From JAKAWQ01 sp963840545 (lineage in GTDB: Bacteria > Pseudomonadota > Alphaproteobacteria > Acetobacterales > Acetobacteraceae), in contig CAWIZE010000012.1 in the NCBI GenBank assembly GCA_963840545.1, positions 62,001 to 126,000 on the forward strand: a stretch of DNA of 64,000 bases, in the 5' to 3' direction. Made by a program: the position numbers and the translations under genes. Shown in pieces: positions 26,999 through 36,235 of this stretch. Position 1 is the stretch's first letter; the number at the start of each line of letters is the position of its first letter. Below the pieces are notes generated by a model, which did no database searches, was not told the DNA's origin, and worked only from the letters and a program-made list of their open reading frames with translations.

Positions 26999-27032
26999 CA
27001 CCGCTTGCGCTTGCCCACCGCTTGCGCTTGCC
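26999..27032. repeat. 17-bp direct tandem repeat, two copies
   Basis: Two exact copies of a 17-base unit containing CCGCTTGCGCTTGCC, at 26999-27015 and 27016-27032, about 50 bp before the start of the fused oxidoreductase gene. They lie in the leader, which makes the ATG at 27084 a better start than upstream ATGs that would translate the repeat. Confidence 0.8.
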
Positions 27033-27083
27033 CGCCGCTCTGCCAGTTTGCCGGCCCGCCACGGACCCAACGCGACACACCCC

Positions 27084-29999
27084 ATGCGCCTTCGCCACGC
27101 CGCAATCCTGGCCGTCGGCCGGCCGATCACCTTCCGCTTCGAAGGAAAGGAGATCGCTGCCCTCGAGGGCGAGACCGTGGCCGCCGCGCTTTCCGCGGCC
27201 GGCGTTCTCGGCCTTCGGCGCACCCGATCCGGGGCGCCGCGCGGCCTCCATTGCGGCATCGGCGCCTGCTTTGACTGCCTGGTCACCATCGATGATCGCG
27301 CCGGCCAGCGCGCCTGCCTCATCCCCGCGGCCGGCGGCATGGAGGTGAGCGGGAGCGCCCCGCCATCCTTCGCGCCTCTTGGCCGGGCGCCGACGCGCCT
27401 CGAGCCCGAGGAGCGCCTCCCCGATGTGCTCGTCGTCGGCGCCGGTCCGGCCGGCCTCTCGGCGGCGATCGCCGCCCGCGAGGCGGGTGCCTCGGTCGTT
27501 CTCCTCGACGAGCGGGACAAGGCGGGCGGCCAGTATCTGAAGCCGCTGGCCGCGAGCCACGCTTACGCTGGCCGCACCAATGCCGCGCCGGACGCCCAGT
27601 TTCGCGAGGGCGACGCGCTCCGTGCCGCCGCCGCGGCGGCCGGCGTCACGATCGAGACCGGGGCGCTGGCCTGGGGCGCTTTCGCCCCGGACGAGATCGC
27701 CGCGGTCGTCCGCGACCGTGAGACCGTCTTTCGTCCGCGGCGCCTCATCCTCGCCCCCGGCGCGCATGAGCGCCCGGTTCCCCTGCCCGGCTGGACGCTC
27801 CCGGGCGTGATGACCACGGGCGGCCTCCAAACCCTCGTCCGCGCGGCTCGCGTCTGCCCCGCAGAGCCTGTGGTCATCGCCGGCAGCGGTCCGCTCAATT
27901 TTCAGCTCGCCGCCGAACTGGTCGCCTCGGGTGTCCGCCTCGCCGCCGTGGTCGAGGCGGCGCCGCGCCCCGGCGCCGCCGCTCTCGCCGAGATCCTGGC
28001 GCTCGCCCGGAGCGCGCCCGATCTCCTCCGGTCAGGCTTGTCGTACCTCCTTCGCCTGCGGCGTGCCGGCGTGCCTGTCTTCTGGTCCAGCGCGATCGCG
28101 GCAATCGAGGGCAAGGATCGCCCTTCCGCCGTCCGCATCGCGACGTCCGCCCGCGAGCGGCGCGTTGCGGCCGGGCTCGTCGCGCTCAACGCGGGCTTTC
28201 AGCCGGAAACCGGGCTCGCCCGCGCGCTCGGCGCGGCGCACCGCTTCATCGATGCCGGGCTCGGCCATCTCGCGACAATCACCGACGATGAGGGCCGGAC
28301 GAGCCTCCCCGCGGTCTTTGCCGTTGGTGATGGGGCGGAGTTTGGCGGCGCCCGGGTCGCCGCCGCCCGCGGCCGCCTTGCCGGCCTGGCCGCCGCCCGC
28401 GACCTCGGCCTCCACGCGCCCTCGGGCCAATCGGCCCGCGCGGCGCTCTCCCGGGCGGAGATCTTTCAGCGGGCGCTGTGGCGGATCTATTCGCCGCCCC
28501 GGTTCGATGCGGCGGCCCTTGCCGATTCGACCATCGTCTGCCGCTGCGAGGAGGTCACGGCCGGCCATCTCCGCGCCGAAATCGCCCAAGGCGCGAGCTC
28601 TCTCGCCGCACTCAAAAAAGCGACGCGAGCCGGCATGGGCCCCTGCCAGGGCCGCTTCTGCGCCGCGACCGTCGCCCGTCTTTGTCCGGGGCGCCCGGAA
28701 CCGCTCGCTTTCGCCTTTCCCCGCCCGCCGATCCGCCCCGTGCCGATTGCCCCGCTGATGTTCCCCGGTCCCGAATTTGCGGCCGAGCATATTCCGGAGC
28801 CGGCACTCCCCGCGCATCGTCCCGCTGCTCGGGCGGCCGTCCTGCCCCAAACTGCGGACGTCCTGGTTATCGGGGGGGGCATCGTTGGCCTCGCCACGGC
28901 TCTTTACCTTGCCCGCGAGGGAATCGACGTCCTCGTCGCCGAACGCGAGCCGGATTTCGCCATGGCCGCCAGCACCGCCAATGCGGGGAGCCTGCACGTC
29001 CAGCTCCTCGCCTATGATTTTTCCGAAACCGGCCCGCCCGATGGCGGGCCGGCGGCCGCCACCCTGCCCCTCGGCCCGCAAAGCATCGCCCTCTGGAAGG
29101 AGATCGCCGCGGAGGCCGGGGAACCACTTGGCATCGTCACCGAGGGCGGCCTCATGGTCGCCGAGAACGAGCGGGCCATGGGCTGGCTCGCTGCCAAAGT
29201 CGCGATGGAGAACCGCCATGGCATCCCAAGCCGTCTGATCGGCGCGGCCGAGCTTCGCGCCCTCGCGCCGGCGCTCTCGCCCACGCTCGTTGGTGGGGAT
29301 TTCTGCCCCGGCGAAGGCTATGGCGACCCGCTCCGCGGCAGTTTCGCCCTCCGCCGCCTCGCGGAACAAAGCGGCGCCCGACTTCTCCCGGGCGTCGCGG
29401 TGACCTCCCTCGCCCGCGTCGGCAGCGCCTGGCACGCGGGGTCCGGCCGTGGCCAGATTCGCGCCGGCCGCGTGGTGAATGCCGCCGGTCCCTATGCTCG
29501 CCACATCGCCGCGATGGCCGGGCTCGCGGTGCCCGTCAGCGGCACCGTGCAGCAGGTGATCGTCACGGTGCCCGTCCCCCCCCTCACGCGTCATCTCGTG
29601 CTGCTTGCCGAGCGCCACCTCTCCCTCAAACAACAGGCCAATGGCAGTTTCCTCGTCGGCGGCGGCTGGTTCGGCGGGTACGACGCGGCGTCCGGCGCGA
29701 CGCAGCCCCTTCGCCGCAACATCGAGGCCAATCTTTGGGTCGCCGGCCGCGCCCTGCCTGCCCTCGCCGGGCTCTCCGCGGTCCGCGCCTGGACCGGCAT
29801 GGCCCCCGAGATCGACGCCGCGCCCCTGCTCGGCGAGGCTCCCGGCTTTCCCGGCTTCTTCAACGCCCTGGCCGCCAACGCCTATACGCTCGGGCCGGTC
29901 ATCGGCCGCCTGACCGCGGCCGCGATTCGCCACGGCGCCGGACTCGATCCAGCCTACACCCTCGCCCGTTTCGCCGCCCGCCGACCCGTTGTGCTATAA
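27084..29999 (+). CDS. Fused HcnABC/opine-oxidase-type iron-sulfur flavoprotein
   Basis: A single 971-residue protein containing three modules that are normally separate subunits (HcnA, HcnB and HcnC of hydrogen cyanide synthase; related sets oxidise opines or D-hydroxyproline). Module 1 (residues 1-95): small 2Fe-2S domain, Cys57, Cys62, Cys65 and Cys78. Module 2 (about 115-545): FAD/NAD oxidoreductase with 'GAGPAG' (119-124), ending in a Bfd-like cluster domain with Cys486, Cys488, Cys521 and Cys526 (CXC-x32-C-x4-C). Module 3 (about 590-971): DAO-family amine oxidase with 'GGGIVG' (597-602) and the C-terminal 'ARTW/RAWTGMAPE' region. It could therefore hold two clusters and two flavins. The substrate is an inference: glycine, an opine or an imino acid are all possible. 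Cytoplasmic or membrane-associated. It follows tam by 180 bp and is 27 bp before bamD. Confidence 0.85.
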   Translation: MRLRHAAILAVGRPITFRFEGKEIAALEGETVAAALSAAGVLGLRRTRSGAPRGLHCGIGACFDCLVTIDDRAGQRACLIPAAGGMEVSGSAPPSFAPLGRAPTRLEPEERLPDVLVVGAGPAGLSAAIAAREAGASVVLLDERDKAGGQYLKPLAASHAYAGRTNAAPDAQFREGDALRAAAAAAGVTIETGALAWGAFAPDEIAAVVRDRETVFRPRRLILAPGAHERPVPLPGWTLPGVMTTGGLQTLVRAARVCPAEPVVIAGSGPLNFQLAAELVASGVRLAAVVEAAPRPGAAALAEILALARSAPDLLRSGLSYLLRLRRAGVPVFWSSAIAAIEGKDRPSAVRIATSARERRVAAGLVALNAGFQPETGLARALGAAHRFIDAGLGHLATITDDEGRTSLPAVFAVGDGAEFGGARVAAARGRLAGLAAARDLGLHAPSGQSARAALSRAEIFQRALWRIYSPPRFDAAALADSTIVCRCEEVTAGHLRAEIAQGASSLAALKKATRAGMGPCQGRFCAATVARLCPGRPEPLAFAFPRPPIRPVPIAPLMFPGPEFAAEHIPEPALPAHRPAARAAVLPQTADVLVIGGGIVGLATALYLAREGIDVLVAEREPDFAMAASTANAGSLHVQLLAYDFSETGPPDGGPAAATLPLGPQSIALWKEIAAEAGEPLGIVTEGGLMVAENERAMGWLAAKVAMENRHGIPSRLIGAAELRALAPALSPTLVGGDFCPGEGYGDPLRGSFALRRLAEQSGARLLPGVAVTSLARVGSAWHAGSGRGQIRAGRVVNAAGPYARHIAAMAGLAVPVSGTVQQVIVTVPVPPLTRHLVLLAERHLSLKQQANGSFLVGGGWFGGYDAASGATQPLRRNIEANLWVAGRALPALAGLSAVRAWTGMAPEIDAAPLLGEAPGFPGFFNALAANAYTLGPVIGRLTAAAIRHGAGLDPAYTLARFAARRPVVL

Positions 30000-30026
30000 G
30001 CCCGCCGCCTGTTCGGGATCCCCTGG

Positions 30027-30863
30027 ATGCGTCCTCGCATAGCCTTCGCGTTCCTCCTTCTGCCACTCCTTCTCGGGGGCTGCGGCCTCTTTGGGGGGGG
30101 GCCGACCGTCAAGAAAACAGCCGCGCCGGCGACCGCCGAGGGCCTCTACCAGAGCGGCGTCGCGCGGATGAACGCCCAGGACTACACGCACGCCATCAGT
30201 GACTTCGATCAGGTCGAGGAGGATTTCCCCTTCTCGCCCTGGGCGACGAATGCCCAGTTGATGCACGGCTACGCGTCCTATCTGCAGCAGGATTACACGG
30301 GTGCGATCGACGCGCTCGAGCGCTTCATCCAGCTCCACCCGGCCAATCCCGACATCGCCTACGCCTATTACCTCCGTGCGCTCTGCTATTACGAGCAGAT
30401 CTCGGACATCCTGCGTGATCAGCAGACGACACGGGAAGCGATCAGCGCGCTTCAAGAGGTGGTCAGCCGCTTTCCGGGGAGCGCCTACGCCAACGACGCG
30501 CGCCTGAAGATCGATCTCTGCCGTGACCATCTCGCCGGCCACGAGATGGTGATCGGGCGCTACTACGAACGCCAGAGCGACTATATCGCGGCCATCGGCC
30601 GCTATCAGACCGTGATCCAGGAGTATCAGACCACCAACCACGTCCCCGAGGCGCTGGAGCGTCTCGTCGAATGCTACCTCAAGCTCGGGATGAAGACCGA
30701 AGCGGCGCACGCCGGCGCGGTGCTCGGGTACAACTATCCCGGCAGCGTCTGGTATCGTGACGCTTATGCGCGGCTGCACGAGGCCGGCATCGTCACGGCC
30801 AGTGTACCGCAGACGGCCGGCAGCCCGGGATTCTTCGCCGGCATCTGGGGCGCGATCTTCTGA
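30027..30863 (+). CDS. bamD: Outer membrane protein assembly factor BamD
   Basis: Essential lipoprotein of the BAM complex, which inserts beta-barrel proteins into the outer membrane. 278 residues; lipoprotein signal with lipobox 'LLGGC' (Cys19), then about five TPR-like helical repeats, for example 'YQSGVARMNAQDYTHAISDF', 'TNAQLMHGYASYLQQDYTGA', 'RFPGSAYANDARLKIDLCRD' and 'QSDYIAAIGRYQTVI'. It is followed by recN and ligA, the usual alphaproteobacterial order, here without ftsZ and lpxC in front. Confidence 0.94.
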   Translation: MRPRIAFAFLLLPLLLGGCGLFGGGPTVKKTAAPATAEGLYQSGVARMNAQDYTHAISDFDQVEEDFPFSPWATNAQLMHGYASYLQQDYTGAIDALERFIQLHPANPDIAYAYYLRALCYYEQISDILRDQQTTREAISALQEVVSRFPGSAYANDARLKIDLCRDHLAGHEMVIGRYYERQSDYIAAIGRYQTVIQEYQTTNHVPEALERLVECYLKLGMKTEAAHAGAVLGYNYPGSVWYRDAYARLHEAGIVTASVPQTAGSPGFFAGIWGAIF

Positions 30864-30879
30864 TCCCGGGCGGACGGAG

Positions 30880-32586
30880 ATGCTGACGGCTCTCTGCCTC
30901 CGCGACGTGGTTCTGATCGATCGGCTCGATATCGCTTTCGGCCCCGGGCTCGGCGTCCTTACCGGCGAAACCGGCGCCGGGAAGTCGATTCTGCTGGATG
31001 GCCTCGGCCTCGCTCTCGGCGCTCGCGCCGAGGCTGCCCTGGTCGCCCGGGATGCCGCCGAGGCAACTGCGGTCGCCTGCTTCGCTCCGCCCCCCGATCA
31101 CCCCGTGCGGGGCTTGCTCGCCGAGCAGGGGATCGATGGTGACGACGAGGTCCTGCTCCGCCGTATCCTCGCTCGAGACGGGCGCTCACGTGCGTTCATC
31201 AACGACCACCCCGTGAGTGTCGGACTTCTGCGCCGCGCCGGCATCGCGCTGGTCGAGATGCAGTCCCAAAACGCGCAGATCGGGCTGGCGGACCCGTCCG
31301 TCCAACGTGCCCTGCTCGATGGCTTCGCGGTTGACCCGAAGATGTCCGGGGCCGTCGACGCGACCTATTCCGCCTGGCGCATGGCTGCCCGCGCCGCCGC
31401 GGAGGCCGTCGCGGCAGGGAAGCGAACGGAGCGGAACGCCGAATGGCTTGCCCATGTCGTCCAGGAACTCGATGCGCTCGCCCCCGGGCCGGACGAGGAA
31501 CCGCGCCTCGTGGCGCAACGCCAGACCCTTCAGGAGGGCGAGCGGCGGGCGGAGGCGCTGGCCGCTTCGCTCGCCGAACTCGCCCCGCGGGGCCGCTCCG
31601 GCTCCTCTCCTGCCGCCGCGGTCCGGGCGGCTTCCCGCGCTCTTTCCCGCCTCGTCCCGCCGATGACGGAGGCGCTGGCCGCGCTCGAACGAGCGGAGGA
31701 GGCGCTCGGCGAGGCCGAGACGCTCCTCGAGCGCCTCGCCGGGGTCGAAATGGACGATCCCGGCCGCCTGGAACAGGCCGAAACCCGTCTCTTTGCGCTG
31801 CGTGCCGCCGCTCGCAAGCACGCTGTGACGGTCTCCGAATTGCCCGAGTTGCACGCCCGCCTTAATGGCGAGCTTGCGGCGATCGAGAACGGGGCCGCTG
31901 CCGCCGCCGTCTGCACCCGCCGCGCCGAGGCAGCCCGCAGCGCCTATGTTGAGGCGGCGAGCCGGCTTGCCGCGGCCCGCGCGGAAGGCGCCAAGCGGCT
32001 TGAAGCCGCGCTGGCGAGCGAATTGCCGCCACTCCGACTGGAAAAGGCCCGCTTCCACTGCCGCCTCACCCCTCTGCCCGAATCGGAATGGGGACCTGAG
32101 GGGAGCGATGCCGTATCCTTCCTGCTCGCCGCAAATCCCGGGCAGGAACCGGCACCGCTTGCCCGCGCGGCATCCGGGGGCGAGCGCGCGCGTCTGATGC
32201 TCGCGCTCAAGGTGGTCCTGGTGGGCGCCCGCAATCCGGGCACCCTGATCTTCGACGAGGTGGATGCCGGCATCGGCGGCGCCGCCGCGGCGGCGGTGGG
32301 CGAGCGGCTCGCGCGGATTGCGGAGCGCGTGCAGGTGCTGGTGGTTACCCACAGTCCGCAAGTCGCCGTGCATGGCCGCCAGCATTTCCGCATCACCAAG
32401 GAGGTTGCGCGCGGCCGCACCACGACGCGTGTGGCCGAACTCGACGGCTTGCTCCGCCAGGAGGAGATTGCCCGGATGCTGGCCGGCGCCACGGTGACCG
32501 ATGCGGCCCGCGCCGCGGCCGCCAGCCTGCTCGCCGGTCCCCGGCCCGTCTCCGCCAGCAACCGCCGCCTGCGGGCGGGCTCATGA
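30880..32586 (+). CDS. recN: DNA repair protein RecN
   Basis: SMC-like ATPase for double-strand break repair, 568 residues. N-terminal Walker A 'GETGAGKS' (residues 29-36) followed by 'ILLDGLGLALGARAE', long central helices interrupted at the coiled-coil turn, then signature 'ASGGERARLMLALKVVL', Walker B 'TLIFDEVDAGIGG' and the His-switch 'VLVVTHSPQVAVHG'. The ATG at 30880 follows a GACGGAG site and lies 17 bp after bamD. The stop overlaps the ligA start by 4 bp. Confidence 0.94.
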   Translation: MLTALCLRDVVLIDRLDIAFGPGLGVLTGETGAGKSILLDGLGLALGARAEAALVARDAAEATAVACFAPPPDHPVRGLLAEQGIDGDDEVLLRRILARDGRSRAFINDHPVSVGLLRRAGIALVEMQSQNAQIGLADPSVQRALLDGFAVDPKMSGAVDATYSAWRMAARAAAEAVAAGKRTERNAEWLAHVVQELDALAPGPDEEPRLVAQRQTLQEGERRAEALAASLAELAPRGRSGSSPAAAVRAASRALSRLVPPMTEALAALERAEEALGEAETLLERLAGVEMDDPGRLEQAETRLFALRAAARKHAVTVSELPELHARLNGELAAIENGAAAAAVCTRRAEAARSAYVEAASRLAAARAEGAKRLEAALASELPPLRLEKARFHCRLTPLPESEWGPEGSDAVSFLLAANPGQEPAPLARAASGGERARLMLALKVVLVGARNPGTLIFDEVDAGIGGAAAAAVGERLARIAERVQVLVVTHSPQVAVHGRQHFRITKEVARGRTTTRVAELDGLLRQEEIARMLAGATVTDAARAAAASLLAGPRPVSASNRRLRAGS

Positions 32587-34665
32587 AGAAGCCCGCCGAA
32601 GTCCCGGTCGAAGATCTGGACGAGAGGGAGGCCGCGGCCGAACTCGGACGTCTCGCGGCGCAAATCGGCGACGCCGACCGTGCCTACTACGAGGCCGATG
32701 CTCCGGTGATGACGGATGCCGAATACGACCGGCTGCGCACCCGGAACGAAGCGATCGAGGGGCGCTTCCCGGCTCTCGCCCGGCCCGACTCTCCGGCCCG
32801 CCGGGTCGGTGCCGCGCCCGCCGGCGGCTTTCGCAAGCTTCGTCACCGCGAGCCCATGATCTCGCTGGACAATGTTCTTACCCCGGACGAGTTCTCCGAG
32901 TTCGTCGCCCGCGCCCGACGTTTCCTCGGCTTCGATCCCTCGCGCTCCCTGCTCATGGTCGGGGAGCCGAAGATCGACGGACTGTCCATCTCCCTTACCT
33001 ATGAGCAAGGCCGGTTCGTCGCCGGCGCCACGCGCGGCGACGGCATCGAGGGAGAAGACGTTACCGCGAATCTGAAAACGATGAAGGCGGTGCCGCAACG
33101 CCTGCATGGCCAGGCCCCTTCGTTCATCGAGATCCGCGGCGAGGTCTACATGATGAAGACCGACTTCCTCGCGCTCAACAACGCCCAGGAAAAAGCGGGA
33201 GAGAAAGCCTTCGCCAATCCGCGCAACGCTGCCGCCGGCAGCCTCCGCCAGCTCGATCCGTCGATCACCGCCTCGCGCCGCCTTTCCCTCTTCGCCTACG
33301 CGATGGGCGCGGCGAGCGAAGCGGTGGCGGACACACATTGGGGTTACCTCGAACGGCTTCGCGGCTGGGGCTTTACCGTCAATCCGCTCTCCCGCCACGT
33401 GCGCGACGAGAGCGAAGCCGCCGTCTTCCAGGAAAAGATGACCGGTGAGCGCGCAACGCTCGGCTACGACATCGACGGCGTGGTTTACAAGGCCGACGAT
33501 CTTGCCTTGCAGCGCCGTCTGGGCGCGGTCGGCCGCGCCCCGCGATGGGCCGTTGCGTGGAAATTCCCCGCCGAGCAGGCGATCACGAAGCTCGAGGATA
33601 TTCTCATCCAGGTCGGCCGCACCGGCGCACTCACCCCGGTGGCGCAGCTCACGCCGGTCAATGTGGGCGGCGTGCTGGTCTCCCGCGCCAGCCTGCACAA
33701 TGAGGACGAGATCGCGCGCAAGGACATCCGCATCGGCGACTGGGTACGGATCCAACGCGCCGGCGATGTGATCCCGCAAATACTCGGTGTCGTTCTATCC
33801 CGCCGGCCCAAGGACGCAGAACCCTTCATCTTCCCCGAGACCTGCCCTGTCTGCGCCAGCCGGGCGGTGCGCGAAACCGGCGAGGCGGTGCGTCGCTGCA
33901 CCGGCGGGCTTACCTGCCCGGCCCAGGTGGTCGAGCGGCTGCGCCACTTCGTCTCGCGCGGCGCCTTCGATATCGAGGGGCTCGGCGAAAAGACGATTGC
34001 CGAGTTCTCCGCCGATGGCCTGCTGCAGAGCCCGGTGGACATCTTCTCTCTTCCCGTTCGCGAGGTCGAGATTGCCAGGCGCGAAGGCTGGGGCGAAACC
34101 TCGGCACGGAACCTCTCGAAGGCCATCGCGGAGCGGCGGCGAATCCCGCTCGCCCGCTTCATCTATGCCCTTGGCATCCGGCGCATCGGCGAAGCGAATG
34201 CCCGCCTCCTCGCCCGCCACTTTGGTTCCTACCGGCACTTCGCTGCGGCCATGCAGGCGGCCGCCGATCCCGATTCGCCCGCGCGCCAGACGCTCGAACT
34301 CGATCCTCGGGATTGGCCCGGCGATCGTCGAAGAGCTGGTCGCGTTCTTCGCCGAGCCGCGCAACCGCGCTACTCTCGAAGCGCTGGAGCGCGCGGTCAC
34401 CATCGAGGACGCGGATCCGGCGCCAAGCGGATCTTCGCCCCTTTCCGGCAAGACGATCGTCTTCACCGGCACGCTGGCGAGCATGACACGTGCGGAAGCC
34501 AAGGCCCGCGCCGAAACGCTCGGCGCGAAGGTGGCGGACAGCGTCTCGCGCGGCACCGACTTCGTCGTCGCCGGGGCAGATTCCGGCTCCAAGGCGCGCA
34601 AGGCCAAAGAACTCGGCGTACGCACGATCGATGAAGAGGAGTGGCGCGGGCTCGCCGACCTCTGA
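32583..34665 (+). pseudogene. ligA: NAD+-dependent DNA ligase LigA, with a one-base frameshift
   Basis: Essential ligase that seals Okazaki nicks. The adenylation domain is complete: 'YYEADAPVMTDAEYDRL' (Ia), catalytic Lys130 in 'KIDG', 'GATRGDGIEGEDVT'; next come the OB fold, the four-cysteine zinc finger starting at Cys421 (CPVC), and helix-hairpin-helix motifs. About 34299-34306 the frame shifts by +1. The first frame continues with nonsense to a stop at 34634, while the next frame gives 'ILGIGPAIVEELVAFFAEPR' and an intact BRCT domain ('LSGKTIVFTGTLASMTRAEA') ending at 34665. Rejoined, the protein would be about 693 residues, normal for LigA. Because the gene is essential, an extra base in the sequence is more likely than a real mutation; a truncated ligase without BRCT is the alternative. 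Confidence 0.85.
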
Positions 34666-34672
34666 AGCCGGC

Positions 34673-35851
34673 TTACGAGCTGCGGTAGAGCTTGGTCAGC
34701 ACGAATTCGCGATGACCCAGCGCCTCGCTCGCGGTGAGCCGGCCGTTCGCGGTGCGCAGGATCATGTCGATCAGCGCGTCGCCCGCATCCGGGACCGTCA
34801 TCTGCCGGCGCAGGATCCCCGAGACATCGAGATCGATGTGCTCGGACATCGTGCGCACCGTGCGCGGGTTCCCGGAGATCTTGATCACCGGAACGATTGG
34901 ATTCCCGATGATGTTGCCCTGGCCGGTGGGAAAGGTGTGGACGACGTAGCCGGCGGCGGCCATCAGCGTCACGCACTCGGCTGCGGCCGAGGAGGTGTCC
35001 ATGTAGTAGAGGCCGGGGCCTTTGGCCGGCGCCTCCGCCGGCTCGAGCACGTCGATATAGCGGGAGGTGCGGCCGATCTTTTCGAGATTGCCGAACGCCT
35101 TTTCCTCAATTGTCGTCAGGCCGCCCTCGATGTTCCCCTTGGTCGGTTGCGACTCCGAGAGATCATCGACCTTGTAAGGTTCGATAACCTCGTCCTGATA
35201 GGCCTTCCAGGTCGCATAGAACTTCTCCCCGACCTCGGGCGATGCCGCGCGCGCCTTGCAGATATGCTCGGCGCCTGTGATCTCCGAGGTTTCGCCGAAC
35301 ACGCCGTAGATGCCGCGCGGGAGAAGCCGGTCGTACATGTTGCCGACCGTGGGGCAAGAGGCGAGCCCTGTGGTCGTATCGCTTTCCCCGCACTTGGTGG
35401 AGACCCAAAGCTCGGAGATGTCGCATTCTTCCTTCTTCATTTCCGAGGCCGCCTGGACGAAATCCTTCGCCCGGCGGGAGGCGGCGGCAATGGTGTTGAT
35501 ATCGCCGTGCTGTTCGATGGCAAAGCCCTCGACCTGCTTGCCGGTCCTGGCGATGCCCTCGACAACACGTCCGGTCCAGCCCGGCTCGATTCCGATGACC
35601 ACGACCGAGGCGACGTTGGGGTTGGCGCCGGAGCCGATGATCGTGCGGAAGAAGAGATCGAGATCCGCCCCGAACTGCAGGCGTCCGTACGCGTGGGGCA
35701 AGGCGAGCGTGCCCTTGATGTTGTTGGCGACGGCTTCGCAGGCGGCATTGGAAAGGTCATCGAGCGGCAGGATCGCCACGTGGTTGCGAACGCCCGCGCG
35801 CCCGTCCTTGCGTCTCCAGCCGGAGAAGCGGAGATCACCTGTTGCGGCCAT
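34673..35851 (-). CDS. UxaA-family hydro-/sulfo-lyase, large subunit (SuyB-like)
   Basis: 392 residues, matching the large part of altronate dehydratase (UxaA) and SuyB of (2R)-sulfolactate sulfo-lyase. Visible family segments are 'GRAGVRNHVAILPLDDLSN', 'SELWVSTKCGESDTTTGLAS', 'GETSEITGAEHICKARAAS' and 'TGQGNIIGNPIVPVIKISGN', including the Cys and Glu that should bind an active-site metal. In SuyAB the small subunit is a separate gene, as here; in UxaA the two are fused, so the SuyAB arrangement fits better. The substrate is inferred only. It follows its small-subunit gene by 11 bp. Confidence 0.8.
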   Translation of the reverse strand: MAATGDLRFSGWRRKDGRAGVRNHVAILPLDDLSNAACEAVANNIKGTLALPHAYGRLQFGADLDLFFRTIIGSGANPNVASVVVIGIEPGWTGRVVEGIARTGKQVEGFAIEQHGDINTIAAASRRAKDFVQAASEMKKEECDISELWVSTKCGESDTTTGLASCPTVGNMYDRLLPRGIYGVFGETSEITGAEHICKARAASPEVGEKFYATWKAYQDEVIEPYKVDDLSESQPTKGNIEGGLTTIEEKAFGNLEKIGRTSRYIDVLEPAEAPAKGPGLYYMDTSSAAAECVTLMAAAGYVVHTFPTGQGNIIGNPIVPVIKISGNPRTVRTMSEHIDLDVSGILRRQMTVPDAGDALIDMILRTANGRLTASEALGHREFVLTKLYRSS

Positions 35852-35862
35852 CGCTCTGCCCC

Positions 35863-36150
35863 CTACCAGCGCTTCGTCTTGAGGTTGTGGACGTGCACAT
35901 GGCTGCCCTTTGGCGCAGCGCCGATCATCCGCCCGATATCCTCGCCGTACTTGATAGCGGTGTCGCCCGACTTGAGCTCTTTGAGCGCAACCTTGTGGCC
36001 GATCGGCACGTCGGCCGTGGCGGCCAGGCGAAAGGAGGAATTGTCTTCGGTAATCACGCAGAGCATATCGGTGCCCGCTTTGAGGCCCTCGATGACGACG
36101 ACCCCGACATTGTCCCTGGGGCTGTGCACCAGCAATTGCGGGATTTCCAT
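35863..36150 (-). CDS. UxaA-family hydro-/sulfo-lyase, small subunit (SAF domain, SuyA-like)
   Basis: 95 residues forming one SAF-type beta-clip domain, the N-terminal part of altronate dehydratases and the whole of SuyA. The segment 'VPIGHKVALKELKSGDTAIK' and the C-terminus 'GSHVHVHNLKTKRW' are typical. It is transcribed ahead of the large subunit, away from a GntR-family gene that starts 86 bp away on the other strand. A palindromic site in that gap is a candidate operator. Confidence 0.82.
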   Translation of the reverse strand: MEIPQLLVHSPRDNVGVVVIEGLKAGTDMLCVITEDNSSFRLAATADVPIGHKVALKELKSGDTAIKYGEDIGRMIGAAPKGSHVHVHNLKTKRW

Positions 36151-36193
36151 GACGCTCCTCTCGCCGTGCGCGCCGGCCTCGTTCGGCGCGATA

Positions 36194-36207
36194 GTCTTGT
36201 ATAAGAC
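36194..36207. promoter_or_regulatory. Palindromic operator candidate for the GntR regulator
   Basis: GTCTTGTATAAGAC: arms GTCTT and AAGAC are exact inverted repeats around GTAT. It lies midway between the divergent starts of the UxaA-type small subunit (36150) and the GntR gene (36236), where an autoregulatory operator is expected. Many GntR/HutC-type operators have a similar form (GT-N-TATA-like core-N-AC). Binding by this regulator is inference. Confidence 0.5.
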
Positions 36208-36235
36208 CCAATCCCTCCGGTAGCGTCAACCCGGC

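Noticed and set aside
27084..29999. Calling the fused flavoprotein a hydrogen cyanide synthase outright
   Set aside because: The same three-module set is used by opine and hydroxyproline oxidases; sequence alone does not fix the substrate.
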